Below, piece after piece: positions 1-7,679 of a stretch of 26,873 bases of DNA. Positions within the stretch are counted from its first letter, which is position 1. Every line of letters begins with the position of its first letter. This stretch comes from an uncultured Lachnospiraceae bacterium (GTDB taxonomy: Bacteria > Bacillota > Clostridia > Lachnospirales > Lachnospiraceae): positions 1 through 26,873 of the forward strand of contig CAJULP010000081.1 in the NCBI GenBank assembly GCA_910587295.1, given 5' to 3'. Both the position numbers and the translations under genes were made by a program. A model generated the notes under the pieces. That model had not been told where the DNA came from, ran no database searches, and saw only the letters and a list, made by a program, of their open reading frames with translations.

Positions 1-16
1 AACGACCAGAAGGCAC

Positions 17-50
17 ATCCACTTAGCAGAAACTGTTAGGTGGATTTTTT
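17..50 (+). terminator. Rho-independent terminator of a gene left of the window
   Basis: The arms at 17-28 and 34-45 pair over 12 positions (two G-T wobbles) around a 5-base loop. A run of six T (45-50) follows directly. In the plus direction this is a textbook intrinsic terminator, so a plus-strand gene probably ends just outside the window. Read on the minus strand there is no T-tract, so it would be weak for the leftward gene at 219-1067. Confidence 0.65.
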
Positions 51-137
51 GTCAAAGTGCGGATGAATCTCCATTCATCTTTAAGGAATATTTTACCAAA
101 TGCGTAGATTTATGAACAGGTACGGATTATTTCCTAC

Positions 138-209
138 TTACATATCTTCTACAAGATTTCTACTTGCGCCGGTGATTTCTAGAAATTCATCATAGTTTTT
201 ATCTGTCAT
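138..209 (-). CDS. possible 23-residue micro-ORF or gene remnant downstream of the AraC-type regulator
   Basis: An ATG at 209 (minus strand) opens 23 codons ending in TAA at 138-140. It begins only 9 bases after the stop of the AraC-type gene and is preceded by a GAGGT at a usable distance, so it could be translationally coupled. The peptide is acidic, begins MTDKNYDEFLEITGASR and has no membrane segment or signal peptide. It resembles the amino end of a longer protein more than a complete one, and may be the stub of a truncated gene. No function is assigned. The rest of 1-218 holds only the terminator at 17-50 and a 7-bp hairpin (62-68 with 73-79). Confidence 0.25.
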   Translation of the reverse strand: MTDKNYDEFLEITGASRNLVEDM

Positions 210-218
210 ATTGTAACC

Positions 219-1067
219 TCATACTTTTCTGATTGGCAGCCAGACTTCGTATTGCGTATCATTGGGGTCAGGATTTAGATAGACCTCAATATCGGGAGCG
301 TTATCGAACTCAAATCCGGATGTTGGAAGCCATTCTGTTATTATGCGTTGTTCTAATTCTTGAATAGAGATCCCGGTACCGGCTCCGCTAAAAACAGCCC
401 ATGTGCAGGCAGGAACAATATATTCCTCTAAGGAATTGCCGGTATCGGCGCAGGAAGATACAGCAATGAAATATCTCCACTCTTCTTTATCATTGCAGAT
501 GCTTACACCTAAGACGCCCATGGGCTGACGGTTCATAAGCGGTATGATCTTTTCTAATGTGCCGTTTGCAGCTGCGGCCTGCCACATTTGCGGTACGGCC
601 GCGAAATTATTTTCTATCTCCTTATCCAGCGGATGGACTGTGCCCAGGATGCGGAAGGCTGTTTTTTCTTCAATTCGATAATTAAGTTCCTCCACTCCTT
701 TTACGGTTATTTTGAAGCTGATAGGAGGATAAGACTTTATAGGTGTTCCTCCTTTTTTGGCCATTGAGGGTGCTATGCCATGCACACTTTGAAACGCTCT
801 GTTAAATGCGGTCGGGGAAGAATACCCGTATTTCATACCAATATCAATAATTTTTTCGGTTCCGCATTGCAGGTCAATGGCGGCTAAAGACATCCGCCTG
901 CGGCGGATATATTCTGAAAGTGGAATACCGGCCATATAGGCGAACATTCTTTGAAAATGATATGTGGAGCAGCATGCGATATGCGCAAGCTCATCATAGC
1001 TTATTTCTTCTGCAAGATGTTCCTCAATGTAAGAAATTGTTTTATTTAGTTTTTCTAACCATTCCAT
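219..1067 (-). CDS. AraC family transcriptional regulator with GyrI-like effector-binding domain
   Basis: This is a cytoplasmic DNA-binding regulator of 282 residues. An AraC-type double helix-turn-helix sits at the amino end (about residues 5-105), with the usual second-helix signature around YGYSSPTAFNRAFQ. A GyrI-like/AraC effector-binding domain fills about residues 125-282 and ends in the typical YEVWLPIRK strand. HTH first and effector domain last is the Rob/SoxS-like layout, in which the carboxyl half usually binds small hydrophobic or cationic compounds. The ATG at 1065-1067 is preceded by AAAGGAGT at a good distance. The gene lies 105 bases beyond the stop of the minus-strand membrane sensor, so it may share its transcript. 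The ligand and target are unknown, and no multidrug exporter adjoins it. Confidence 0.9.
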   Translation of the reverse strand: MEWLEKLNKTISYIEEHLAEEISYDELAHIACCSTYHFQRMFAYMAGIPLSEYIRRRRMSLAAIDLQCGTEKIIDIGMKYGYSSPTAFNRAFQSVHGIAPSMAKKGGTPIKSYPPISFKITVKGVEELNYRIEEKTAFRILGTVHPLDKEIENNFAAVPQMWQAAAANGTLEKIIPLMNRQPMGVLGVSICNDKEEWRYFIAVSSCADTGNSLEEYIVPACTWAVFSGAGTGISIQELEQRIITEWLPTSGFEFDNAPDIEVYLNPDPNDTQYEVWLPIRKV

Positions 1068-1118
1068 CTCTTTGACTCCTTTTCAATGATAACTATACTT
1101 CATCAGACGGCTTACGGT

Positions 1119-1145
1119 CTCTCTTTTCATGCACAAAAAAGAGAG
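1119..1145 (-). other. stem-loop between the two AraC-type genes
   Basis: Perfect 9-bp arms (1119-1127 with 1137-1145) enclose a 9-base loop between the stop of the membrane sensor (1173) and the start of the next minus-strand gene (1067). The stem is CTCTCTTTT/AAAAGAGAG. No T-tract follows in the minus direction, so it is not a canonical terminator. It may limit read-through or protect the mRNA end. Confidence 0.35.
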
Positions 1146-1172
1146 CATCGCTTGAATTAGTGCCCGGCGGCT

Positions 1173-3419
1173 TCATCTTACAACATCGGAACCGGCGGTT
1201 TCTTTTCGGTAGGCGGTAGGAGTCTGCCCTACTTCCTGGCGGAATTTCCTGATAAAACTGGAGGTATCATTGTAGCCGAGCGCCGTGCAGATGTCCTGTA
1301 CGCTGTCGGAGGTATTTGTGAGCATGTATTTTGCCATCCGCATTTTATATCCTGTGATAAAAGCGGAGGGGGATATGTGAAGCTCCGCCTTGAAAGCGTT
1401 AGTGAGCTGGGAGGGGGACATATGGAAACGCTCTGCCACATTATATAAGGAAAAGTCCGGGGAGATGCAATTGGCGTTGATATACTGGATGATGGGGAGC
1501 AGGTCATCCGTTGCCGCTTCGCCGGGCTCACACTGATTCATGATGTCTTTTCCTAAGCGGATCAGCTTGTGGATACATTTTTCAAAGGCATGCATGGAGT
1601 TGACGCCCTGGATATCACTATATATGAGAGCATGGCCGGAATCGTTTATGCCTGTCTGGATGCAGTGGCGGATCAGAGTGTCCGCCATATCCCTTAAGAT
1701 GCTCTGGATCAGGAAATGGGGAAGGGGGTTTTTGTGGATAAATAAAATGATATCCTCTCCCAGGGAAATAAGCTTATCCGGGTTACGGTTGGACAATGCT
1801 TTGCCGAAATGTTCCAAAAGCCCGTATGGGTAGGTGGAAAGCTGTAATGTTTTGGAGTTTAGGTCCTGAAAAAATGTGATCTCTTTGTTTTGGGATAGAT
1901 CATGCTGGGTCAGGGCCATGGACGCTTCCAAAAAAGCTTTTGGGGCATTGGAAAAATCAGAGTATACGCAGCTAATGCCAATAACACCTAAAAAGCCGTA
2001 AACAGAAAGCTGGTCAGCAATTGCGGCGGCCCGCTGTTTTTGTGTTTTTCTATCTTCAAAAAAGGCCACTACAGCCAATGTATCGCTGGTAAGCAGCTCG
2101 GTGGCATGGAGATCCAGGCCCGCTTCCGAGCGGTTAAAAATAGCCGCGGTCTCTTCGTCAATGGGCGTGATTGGAGATGTGGCATGGAATTGTACCAGCC
2201 AGATATCAAAAAAACCATATTCTACATGTATCTCGATATTTTCACAAAAAGGCAGCATATTTTCCCGGGTCGGATAACGCCCTTTCATAAAATTGACTAA
2301 GACCACGGAACGTTTGGCATCTTTGCTTTGGGCAATCTCAAGATTCATCGACTGATTCTGCTGGTATACATAGTCTATGCCGTCAAGCAGCCGCTCTAAT
2401 TCATTGCCGGAATGGGATACGGTTGGAAGAGAAAGGAGCCGCAGCCGCTGCTGAATCTTTTTCAAGGGATTGTAATTGATATGGCTGAATACAAAAGTCA
2501 GCACGCCGCACAGAAGCAGAAGCATGCCGTTTAAGATCAAAAAAACAGCCTGTGCTTCATGAAGTGGGGCGTAAACGTCATTTAAGTCGATCAATTGATA
2601 ATAAGCCAGGGAAGAATAGGGCTGGCAGGCATGTATGGCCAGGTACTGGGTGCCGTCTTCTTCAAAATATTGGAACGTGTTCTCGCTTTCTAACATCTGA
2701 TCTAAGATGGAAGGGGAGACGGTCAGGTTATCCGTCTGAAAAATGATCCTGTCATTTTCCACAATATACATATTTTCAGGCTGGCCTTCCCCAATAGCGA
2801 TCATCTGGGTATAGGTTTCATATGACACATAAAAAAGAGCGGTGGCATAAGGCGAGTAACTCTGGGCAGGGATGGGATGGACGAACACGACCGCATCCAG
2901 ATTCTTTCGAAAGCTGCTGATATGGTGCATGGGTATTACAAAAGATTTCGTGGCCGAAAACAGCTCCTGGATAAATTCTTCTGTATAAATTTCGGGATTA
3001 AAAAAGAAATCCCGGAAAAACATATCTACTGTATTTGACCCGGAACTGGAATAAATATAGGAATCCCCGGAAAAATGAAAAGCAATTTCATCCAAATAGG
3101 GTGTGGTCTGTGTCAGGATGTTTAAATTTTCTATGACAGGCAGAGTTTTTTCGGGGTTTTGCTTTAACTCAAATTTATGGAAGCTGCCGGAAAGATAGAT
3201 CTGATTTGCGATAGCTTCCATCTGCGTGAGAAGATTTTCGTGGGTAGAACATACCTGTTCAAGGGAAGCATACCGGGAAGTTTCCAGATTGTTTTTCATG
3301 TAATCAAAAAAGTATCGGTATACATAAGCTCCAAGGATCAGCATGGGAATAAATACTATGATGAAATAAGTGATAAGAAAGCGTAGAAATAACCGGTTTA
3401 TCTTCTTTTTTGCATGCAT
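1173..3419 (-). CDS. membrane-bound sensor with carboxyl-terminal AraC DNA-binding domain
   Basis: The protein has 748 residues. A membrane segment lies at about 12-34, an extracytoplasmic sensor region (Cache-like by layout) at about 35-290, and a second membrane segment at about 291-312. A cytoplasmic linker follows, and then an AraC double helix-turn-helix in the last 105 residues, with GYNDTSSFIRKFRQEVGQTP as the family signature. Such one-piece sensors, related to the YesN group but without a receiver domain, typically stand next to LplB/YtcP-type sugar importers and activate them when a glycan is sensed outside. Here it is divergent from exactly such an operon, which makes that operon the likely target (inference). 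The start ATG at 3417-3419 has AGGAGGT upstream. The promoter and a candidate operator lie in 3442-3502. Confidence 0.92.
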   Translation of the reverse strand: MHAKKKINRLFLRFLITYFIIVFIPMLILGAYVYRYFFDYMKNNLETSRYASLEQVCSTHENLLTQMEAIANQIYLSGSFHKFELKQNPEKTLPVIENLNILTQTTPYLDEIAFHFSGDSYIYSSSGSNTVDMFFRDFFFNPEIYTEEFIQELFSATKSFVIPMHHISSFRKNLDAVVFVHPIPAQSYSPYATALFYVSYETYTQMIAIGEGQPENMYIVENDRIIFQTDNLTVSPSILDQMLESENTFQYFEEDGTQYLAIHACQPYSSLAYYQLIDLNDVYAPLHEAQAVFLILNGMLLLLCGVLTFVFSHINYNPLKKIQQRLRLLSLPTVSHSGNELERLLDGIDYVYQQNQSMNLEIAQSKDAKRSVVLVNFMKGRYPTRENMLPFCENIEIHVEYGFFDIWLVQFHATSPITPIDEETAAIFNRSEAGLDLHATELLTSDTLAVVAFFEDRKTQKQRAAAIADQLSVYGFLGVIGISCVYSDFSNAPKAFLEASMALTQHDLSQNKEITFFQDLNSKTLQLSTYPYGLLEHFGKALSNRNPDKLISLGEDIILFIHKNPLPHFLIQSILRDMADTLIRHCIQTGINDSGHALIYSDIQGVNSMHAFEKCIHKLIRLGKDIMNQCEPGEAATDDLLPIIQYINANCISPDFSLYNVAERFHMSPSQLTNAFKAELHISPSAFITGYKMRMAKYMLTNTSDSVQDICTALGYNDTSSFIRKFRQEVGQTPTAYRKETAGSDVVR

Positions 3420-3441
3420 AGGATATTACCTCCTGTTTTTT

Positions 3442-3470
3442 ATTATGGCATAGGATATGTATGGGGTCAA
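3442..3470 (-). promoter_or_regulatory. promoter of the membrane AraC sensor gene
   Basis: On the minus strand TTGACC (3465-3470) and CATAAT (3442-3447) are separated by exactly 17 bases. The expected transcription start lies only about 15 bases before the ATG, so the leader would begin almost at the ribosome site. The short leader is the main reservation. Confidence 0.5.
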
Positions 3471-3502
3471 TCGGAAGAAGGGAAAAGGGAATATGCCATA
3501 AT
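3442..3502. promoter_or_regulatory. 11-bp inverted repeat, candidate operator for the divergent AraC sensor and import operon
   Basis: ATTATGGCATA (3442-3452) and its exact reverse complement TATGCCATAAT (3492-3502) lie 50 bases apart, close to five helical turns. The left arm covers the -10 box of the sensor gene, and the right arm lies upstream of the import operon's presumed promoter. The position suits autoregulation plus activation of the operon. Binding by the adjacent sensor is inferred, and AraC proteins more often use direct repeats. Confidence 0.45.
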
Positions 3503-3531
3503 TTCTGCATATATTGTTAAATTTTCACTGA

Positions 3532-3561
3532 TTGATTTACACGTTCAGGTCAGGGTATGCT
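3532..3561 (+). promoter_or_regulatory. possible promoter of the glycan import operon
   Basis: TTGATT (3532-3537) and TATGCT (3556-3561) are 18 bases apart, about 30 bases before the first permease ATG. The match to consensus is weak, as expected for a promoter that needs an activator. Confidence 0.35.
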
Positions 3562-3592
3562 GGTATCAGTCAAGCAAAGGAGAAATGCGGAG

Positions 3593-4516
3593 ATGAAAAA
3601 GAAAAATAGAAAGCAGATTAGAAAGAGAATCAAAAATGATTGGCAGATTTACTTATTGCTGCTGCCGGCCGTATTATATTTGCTGCTGTTCCATTATCTT
3701 CCGATTTATGGGGTGCAGATCGCTTTTAAAAACTTTCTTCCGGTAAGGGGGATCCTGGGCAGCGAATGGGTAGGGCTGAAACATTTTCAAAATTTTTTCC
3801 ATTCTTATTATTGGAAGAGGCTGTTCTCCAATACGCTGCTATTAAACCTGTACAGTCTCTTGTTTTCCTTCCCGATGCCGATCATTTTAGCGTTGATGAT
3901 GAACCAGCTGGCAAGAAAGAAATACAAAAGCTTTATCCAGACGGTCTTGTGCGCACCGCATTTTATTTCAACAGTAGTGTTGGCGGGGATGCTGTACTTG
4001 TTTTTGTCACCCACCAATGGGCTGATCAACAAGCTGATCGTTCTTTTAGGCGGAACGTCCATTTATTTCATGAACGAACCGGGATGGTTCCGCACGGTGT
4101 ATATTGCTTCCGGAATATGGCAAAGTGCGGGATGGGGGGCCATCCTGTATGTGGCAGCCCTAAGCGGTATTGATACACAGCTATATGAAGCGGCAACGAT
4201 GGACGGGGCAAACAAGTGGCATAAAATACGTTACATTGATATTCCGGGGATCCTTCCGATCATCATCACCATGTTGATCATGAACACCGGAAGCCTCTTA
4301 TCCAGTGAGTTTCAGAAGACTTTGCTTTTGCAGACACCCGGCAATATATCGGCCAGCGACACTTTGGGGGTGTATGTGTACACCGCGGGCCTGGAGGGGG
4401 CACAGTATTCCTATACGACCGCAATCGGTCTGATGATGAATGTGATCAACTTTATTATTTTGATCATGGTAAATAAGATAGCAAAGAAAGTGGATGAATC
4501 CAATGGAATCTGGTAG
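3593..4516 (+). CDS. sugar ABC transporter permease, LplB-type
   Basis: This integral membrane subunit of a CUT1-type carbohydrate importer has 307 residues and about six membrane spans. A basic amino-terminal tail precedes the first span at about residues 19-40. The cytoplasmic EAA loop that docks the ATPase begins at E199 (EAATMDGANKWHKIRYIDIP). The start at 3593 is chosen because AAAGGAGA stands 10 bases upstream; an in-frame ATG at 3557 has no comparable site and would add 12 unlikely residues. It is the first gene of a four-gene operon with a second permease, a GH89 glycosidase and a binding lipoprotein. LplB-type systems import oligosaccharides or their derivatives; the glycosidase suggests a glycan ending in alpha-GlcNAc (inference). 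Confidence 0.93.
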   Translation: MKKKNRKQIRKRIKNDWQIYLLLLPAVLYLLLFHYLPIYGVQIAFKNFLPVRGILGSEWVGLKHFQNFFHSYYWKRLFSNTLLLNLYSLLFSFPMPIILALMMNQLARKKYKSFIQTVLCAPHFISTVVLAGMLYLFLSPTNGLINKLIVLLGGTSIYFMNEPGWFRTVYIASGIWQSAGWGAILYVAALSGIDTQLYEAATMDGANKWHKIRYIDIPGILPIIITMLIMNTGSLLSSEFQKTLLLQTPGNISASDTLGVYVYTAGLEGAQYSYTTAIGLMMNVINFIILIMVNKIAKKVDESNGIW

Positions 4517-4543
4517 GCTGCAAAATGCAGGAAAGGAAAGATT

Positions 4544-5437
4544 ATGCAAGTAAAAAATTCTATGGGGGACAGGATTTTCCAGGTAGTGAATCATATGCTG
4601 CTCTTAGCAGCGGTGCTTGTCGTAACATATCCGCTTTATATCATCCTGATCGCCTCTGTCAGTGATCCTTATGCCGTAATGCGCGGGGAGGTGCTGTTAT
4701 ATCCGAAAAATATATCCACCATAGGATATGAAAGGCTGCTAAAGCATAAAGACATCTGGACCGCCTACAAAAATACCGTTATCTATACTGTGGCGGGAAC
4801 AAGCCTTAACCTGATCGTGACCCTTATGGCGGGTTATGCGCTTTCCAGAAATTTTATCGGTAAAAAATGGGTGAATCTGTATTTTGTGTTCACAATGTTT
4901 TTTTCAGGGGGGCTGATCCCTGCTTTTCTCCAGGTGAAATCTTATGGGTTGTATAACAGCCCCTGGGTTATGGTCCTGATGGGAATGATCAGTGTATGGA
5001 ACGTGATCATTGCAAGGACCTTTATAAAGAATTCGCTGCCGGATGAATTATATGAGGCGGCCGTTATGGATGGCTGTTCCCATGTCTGGTATTTTATAAA
5101 GATTGTGGTTCCGCTGTCCAAGGCATTGATCGGGGTTTTGGTGGTCTATTATGCGGTGGCTCATTGGAATGATTATATGACCGGACTGGTCTATATCAGT
5201 AACAGGAAGTATCAGCCGCTGCAGGTAGTCTTAAAAGAACTGTTGACGTCTTTGCAGGTAACGGATTCTATGAGCCAGATGCTTGGCGACGTGGCAGACA
5301 ATGAATTGATGATGCGGGTAGCGGAAAGTGTGAAGTATTGTGCAATCGTGATCTCCACGGTTCCGATCTTGGTCTTATATTCCTCTATGCAGAAGTTTTT
5401 TGTAAAAGGGGTCCTGATCGGGTCTGTAAAAGGATGA
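4544..5437 (+). CDS. sugar ABC transporter permease, YtcP/AraQ-type
   Basis: This is the second membrane subunit of the importer, with 297 residues and about six spans. The first span is at about residues 16-36, and the EAA loop begins at E171 (EAAVMDGCSHVWYFIKIVVP). The start follows AAAGGAAAG. It forms a heterodimer with the preceding permease in known members of the family, and the two genes are 27 bases apart. No ATP-binding subunit is encoded in the operon. In this family a shared MsmX-like ATPase encoded elsewhere normally energises several importers, and that is the likely case here. Confidence 0.93.
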   Translation: MQVKNSMGDRIFQVVNHMLLLAAVLVVTYPLYIILIASVSDPYAVMRGEVLLYPKNISTIGYERLLKHKDIWTAYKNTVIYTVAGTSLNLIVTLMAGYALSRNFIGKKWVNLYFVFTMFFSGGLIPAFLQVKSYGLYNSPWVMVLMGMISVWNVIIARTFIKNSLPDELYEAAVMDGCSHVWYFIKIVVPLSKALIGVLVVYYAVAHWNDYMTGLVYISNRKYQPLQVVLKELLTSLQVTDSMSQMLGDVADNELMMRVAESVKYCAIVISTVPILVLYSSMQKFFVKGVLIGSVKG

Positions 5438-5466
5438 GAGTAAACGCTTTGGGGAAAGGTAAAGCT

Positions 5467-7647
5467 ATGGAGAAAAAAAGAAGCGCTTCTTTGGCTGCAA
5501 AAGCAGCGGCAGTCCGTGTGTTAGGAGAAAAGGGAGCGGAACATTTTTGCTTTCAGATGGAAAATGCCATGGAAAAGGACATCTTTACGGTGTGTGGCAA
5601 AGACGGGATGATACAAATAAGCGCCTGTGACGGGGTAAGCTTTCTCAGCGGCTTAAACTGGTATCTCAGATATATATGCAAAAAGCAGATTACATGGGAA
5701 ACTGTACTGCCGGCTTATTCCTGGGAGGAATTTCCCACGGACTTTGCGCCTGTGACTATGCGTTCCCCTTTTCGGTACAGGTATTTTTTGAATTATTGCA
5801 CCTATTCTTATACCATGCCATTTTGGGATTGGGAGAGATGGGAAAAGGAACTGGATCTGATGGCTTTGGGCGGGGTGAACCTGGCATTGAGCCTGACAGG
5901 GCAGGAGGCGGTAATACGTGAAACGTTGCTGCAGATTGGAATGGCAGAAAGGGACGTGGAAATGTATATGCCGGGGGTGGTTTATTATGCCTGGTTTTTT
6001 ATGGGAAATCTCTCGGCCTTCGGACAGCGGCCGCCCGGGCAGTGGTACTGTGACAGGATAGAACTGGCGGGTAAGATCCATGCGCGGATGGCAGAATTGG
6101 GGATCACCCCGGTGCTCCCGGGATTTTATGGTATTGTTCCGGAAGCGCTGAAAAAGAGTTATCCCTCTGCCCGGATAGTGGAACAGGGAAATTGGTGCGG
6201 TTTTCTCCGGCCTGCGTGTTTGGCGGGCAGCGATCCGTTGTTTGGCAGGATGGCGAAGCTGTACTATCAGAATCAAAAAAATCTGATAGGGGATATTACG
6301 CCTTACTTTGCGGCGGAACCGTTCCATGAAGGCGGGAGAAAGGACGGGATAAGCCTGTCCGGGCACGGGGCGGCCATTATGGGGGAGATGAAGGAGTACC
6401 GGAAGGATGCGGTATGGGTGATACAGGCATGGAACCAAAACCCGGCTCTGGAGCTGTTTGAATCAGTGGATCCGCAATCGGTGCTGATTTTGAACCTGCT
6501 TTCCGGAAGGATACAGGAAAGCCACCGCATCACGGGAGAGTTTCACGGCATTCCGTGGATTTACTGTCCGGTGCACAGTTATGGCGGCAGAAATTCCATG
6601 TATGGCTTTTTAAGGACCATGGCAAGGGAGCCGCTGGAAATTTTGGGTGGAAAAGGAAGTATGTGCGGCATTGGGCTGGCGCCGGAATCCTTAGAGACCA
6701 ATCCGGTGTTTTATGAGCTGTTTTGGGATATGACGTATCGGGAGGAGCCTTTGGATCTGCCAAAGTGGTTAGAAGGGTATGTGCAAAGGCGCTACGGAAA
6801 AGCGCAGGAAAAGACGCTGACAGCCTGGAGGCTGTTAGAGGACAGCGTATATAACAGCTTTGTTCCCCAGCCCGGCGGGGCGGAATCGTATCTATGTGCC
6901 CGTCCGGGGATGAATCTTTCCAGTGTAAGCACCTGGGGCCCGAAACAGGTAAATTATGATATGGATTATTTAAAAAAAGCGGGAGCGCTTCTTTTTTCTC
7001 AAATGAAAGAGCTTTGGGAGCAGGATAGCTTCCGGTATGACCTGGTAGACGTGACAAGACAATGCCTGGCCAACGAGTCCAGGATCTTGTATGCTAGATT
7101 GATGTACTGCGTGGAACAGGGGATAAAGAAAGACTTTCTTGACGTGAAAGATATGTTTTTGAAATTGATCCGGACCCAGGAGAATATCCTGATACACCAT
7201 GAAGCGTTTGGATTGAAACGGTTTTTAGATATGGCATTTCAATGTGGGAAGAAATACGGACTGGAAAAGGAGTTTTTAGTACAGGCCAAAACCCTGCTTA
7301 CGGTTTGGGGAGATGAGCGCTGCGGCGTGCTCCACGATTATTCCTGCAGGGAGTGGAGCGGCTTGACCGGAGATCTTTATTACAAGCGCTGGAAACTTTT
7401 CCTCGAATGTTTAGAAGAAAATAGGAAAGAGGGTGAAATGGTAAGCGGCATTGGAAATCTTACAAAAGATTGGGAAGGGAGTGGGGAAAACGAAGGAAGA
7501 ATCAGGCTGCCATCTGATTCCGACTGGTATCAAATGGAAAAGGAATGGGCAGATCTGGCAAACATACCGGAAACAGATGAAGCAGATGGAACGGAAGTAT
7601 TTGAGATGGCATACAGAAAGTTCATCTGTGGAGACCGGAGTAACTAA
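5467..7647 (+). CDS. GH89 alpha-N-acetylglucosaminidase, predicted cytoplasmic
   Basis: The product (726 residues) matches NAGLU/GH89 enzymes, which remove terminal alpha-linked GlcNAc from heparan-type chains or mucin glycans (GlcNAc-alpha-1,4-Gal). A small alpha/beta domain at about 1-85 is followed by the catalytic barrel. The barrel opens near residue 103 with a stretch parallel to human NAGLU (RYFLNYCTYSYTMPFWDWER, MALGGVNLAL, SGQEA-like TGQEA). A helical carboxyl domain follows. The likely acid/base is E288 in PFHEGG and the nucleophile E407 in LAPES; their spacing fits the family. There is no signal peptide, transmembrane segment or surface anchor, unlike secreted clostridial mucin-degrading members, so it should act on imported substrate. 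I prefer the start at 5467, seven bases after GGGGAAAGG. An in-frame ATG at 5434 overlaps the preceding stop but has no properly spaced ribosome site. Confidence 0.92.
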   Translation: MEKKRSASLAAKAAAVRVLGEKGAEHFCFQMENAMEKDIFTVCGKDGMIQISACDGVSFLSGLNWYLRYICKKQITWETVLPAYSWEEFPTDFAPVTMRSPFRYRYFLNYCTYSYTMPFWDWERWEKELDLMALGGVNLALSLTGQEAVIRETLLQIGMAERDVEMYMPGVVYYAWFFMGNLSAFGQRPPGQWYCDRIELAGKIHARMAELGITPVLPGFYGIVPEALKKSYPSARIVEQGNWCGFLRPACLAGSDPLFGRMAKLYYQNQKNLIGDITPYFAAEPFHEGGRKDGISLSGHGAAIMGEMKEYRKDAVWVIQAWNQNPALELFESVDPQSVLILNLLSGRIQESHRITGEFHGIPWIYCPVHSYGGRNSMYGFLRTMAREPLEILGGKGSMCGIGLAPESLETNPVFYELFWDMTYREEPLDLPKWLEGYVQRRYGKAQEKTLTAWRLLEDSVYNSFVPQPGGAESYLCARPGMNLSSVSTWGPKQVNYDMDYLKKAGALLFSQMKELWEQDSFRYDLVDVTRQCLANESRILYARLMYCVEQGIKKDFLDVKDMFLKLIRTQENILIHHEAFGLKRFLDMAFQCGKKYGLEKEFLVQAKTLLTVWGDERCGVLHDYSCREWSGLTGDLYYKRWKLFLECLEENRKEGEMVSGIGNLTKDWEGSGENEGRIRLPSDSDWYQMEKEWADLANIPETDEADGTEVFEMAYRKFICGDRSN

Positions 7648-7679
7648 TGGATGACATATAAAAAGAAAAGGAGAAAACG

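Noticed and set aside
1119..1145. Terminator of the membrane sensor gene
   Set aside because: The stem is perfect but AT-rich in the loop-proximal half and no T-tract follows in the minus direction; listed only as a stem-loop.
5434..5466. Earlier start of the GH89 gene overlapping the preceding stop (ATGA)
   Set aside because: AAAAGG touches this ATG with no spacing, whereas the ATG at 5467 has a well-spaced site; not excluded by sequence alone.
5653..6438. 261-codon open frame on the minus strand
   Set aside because: It lies wholly inside the GH89 gene, lacks a ribosome site, and its composition (rich in His, Pro, Arg) is that of an antisense shadow.
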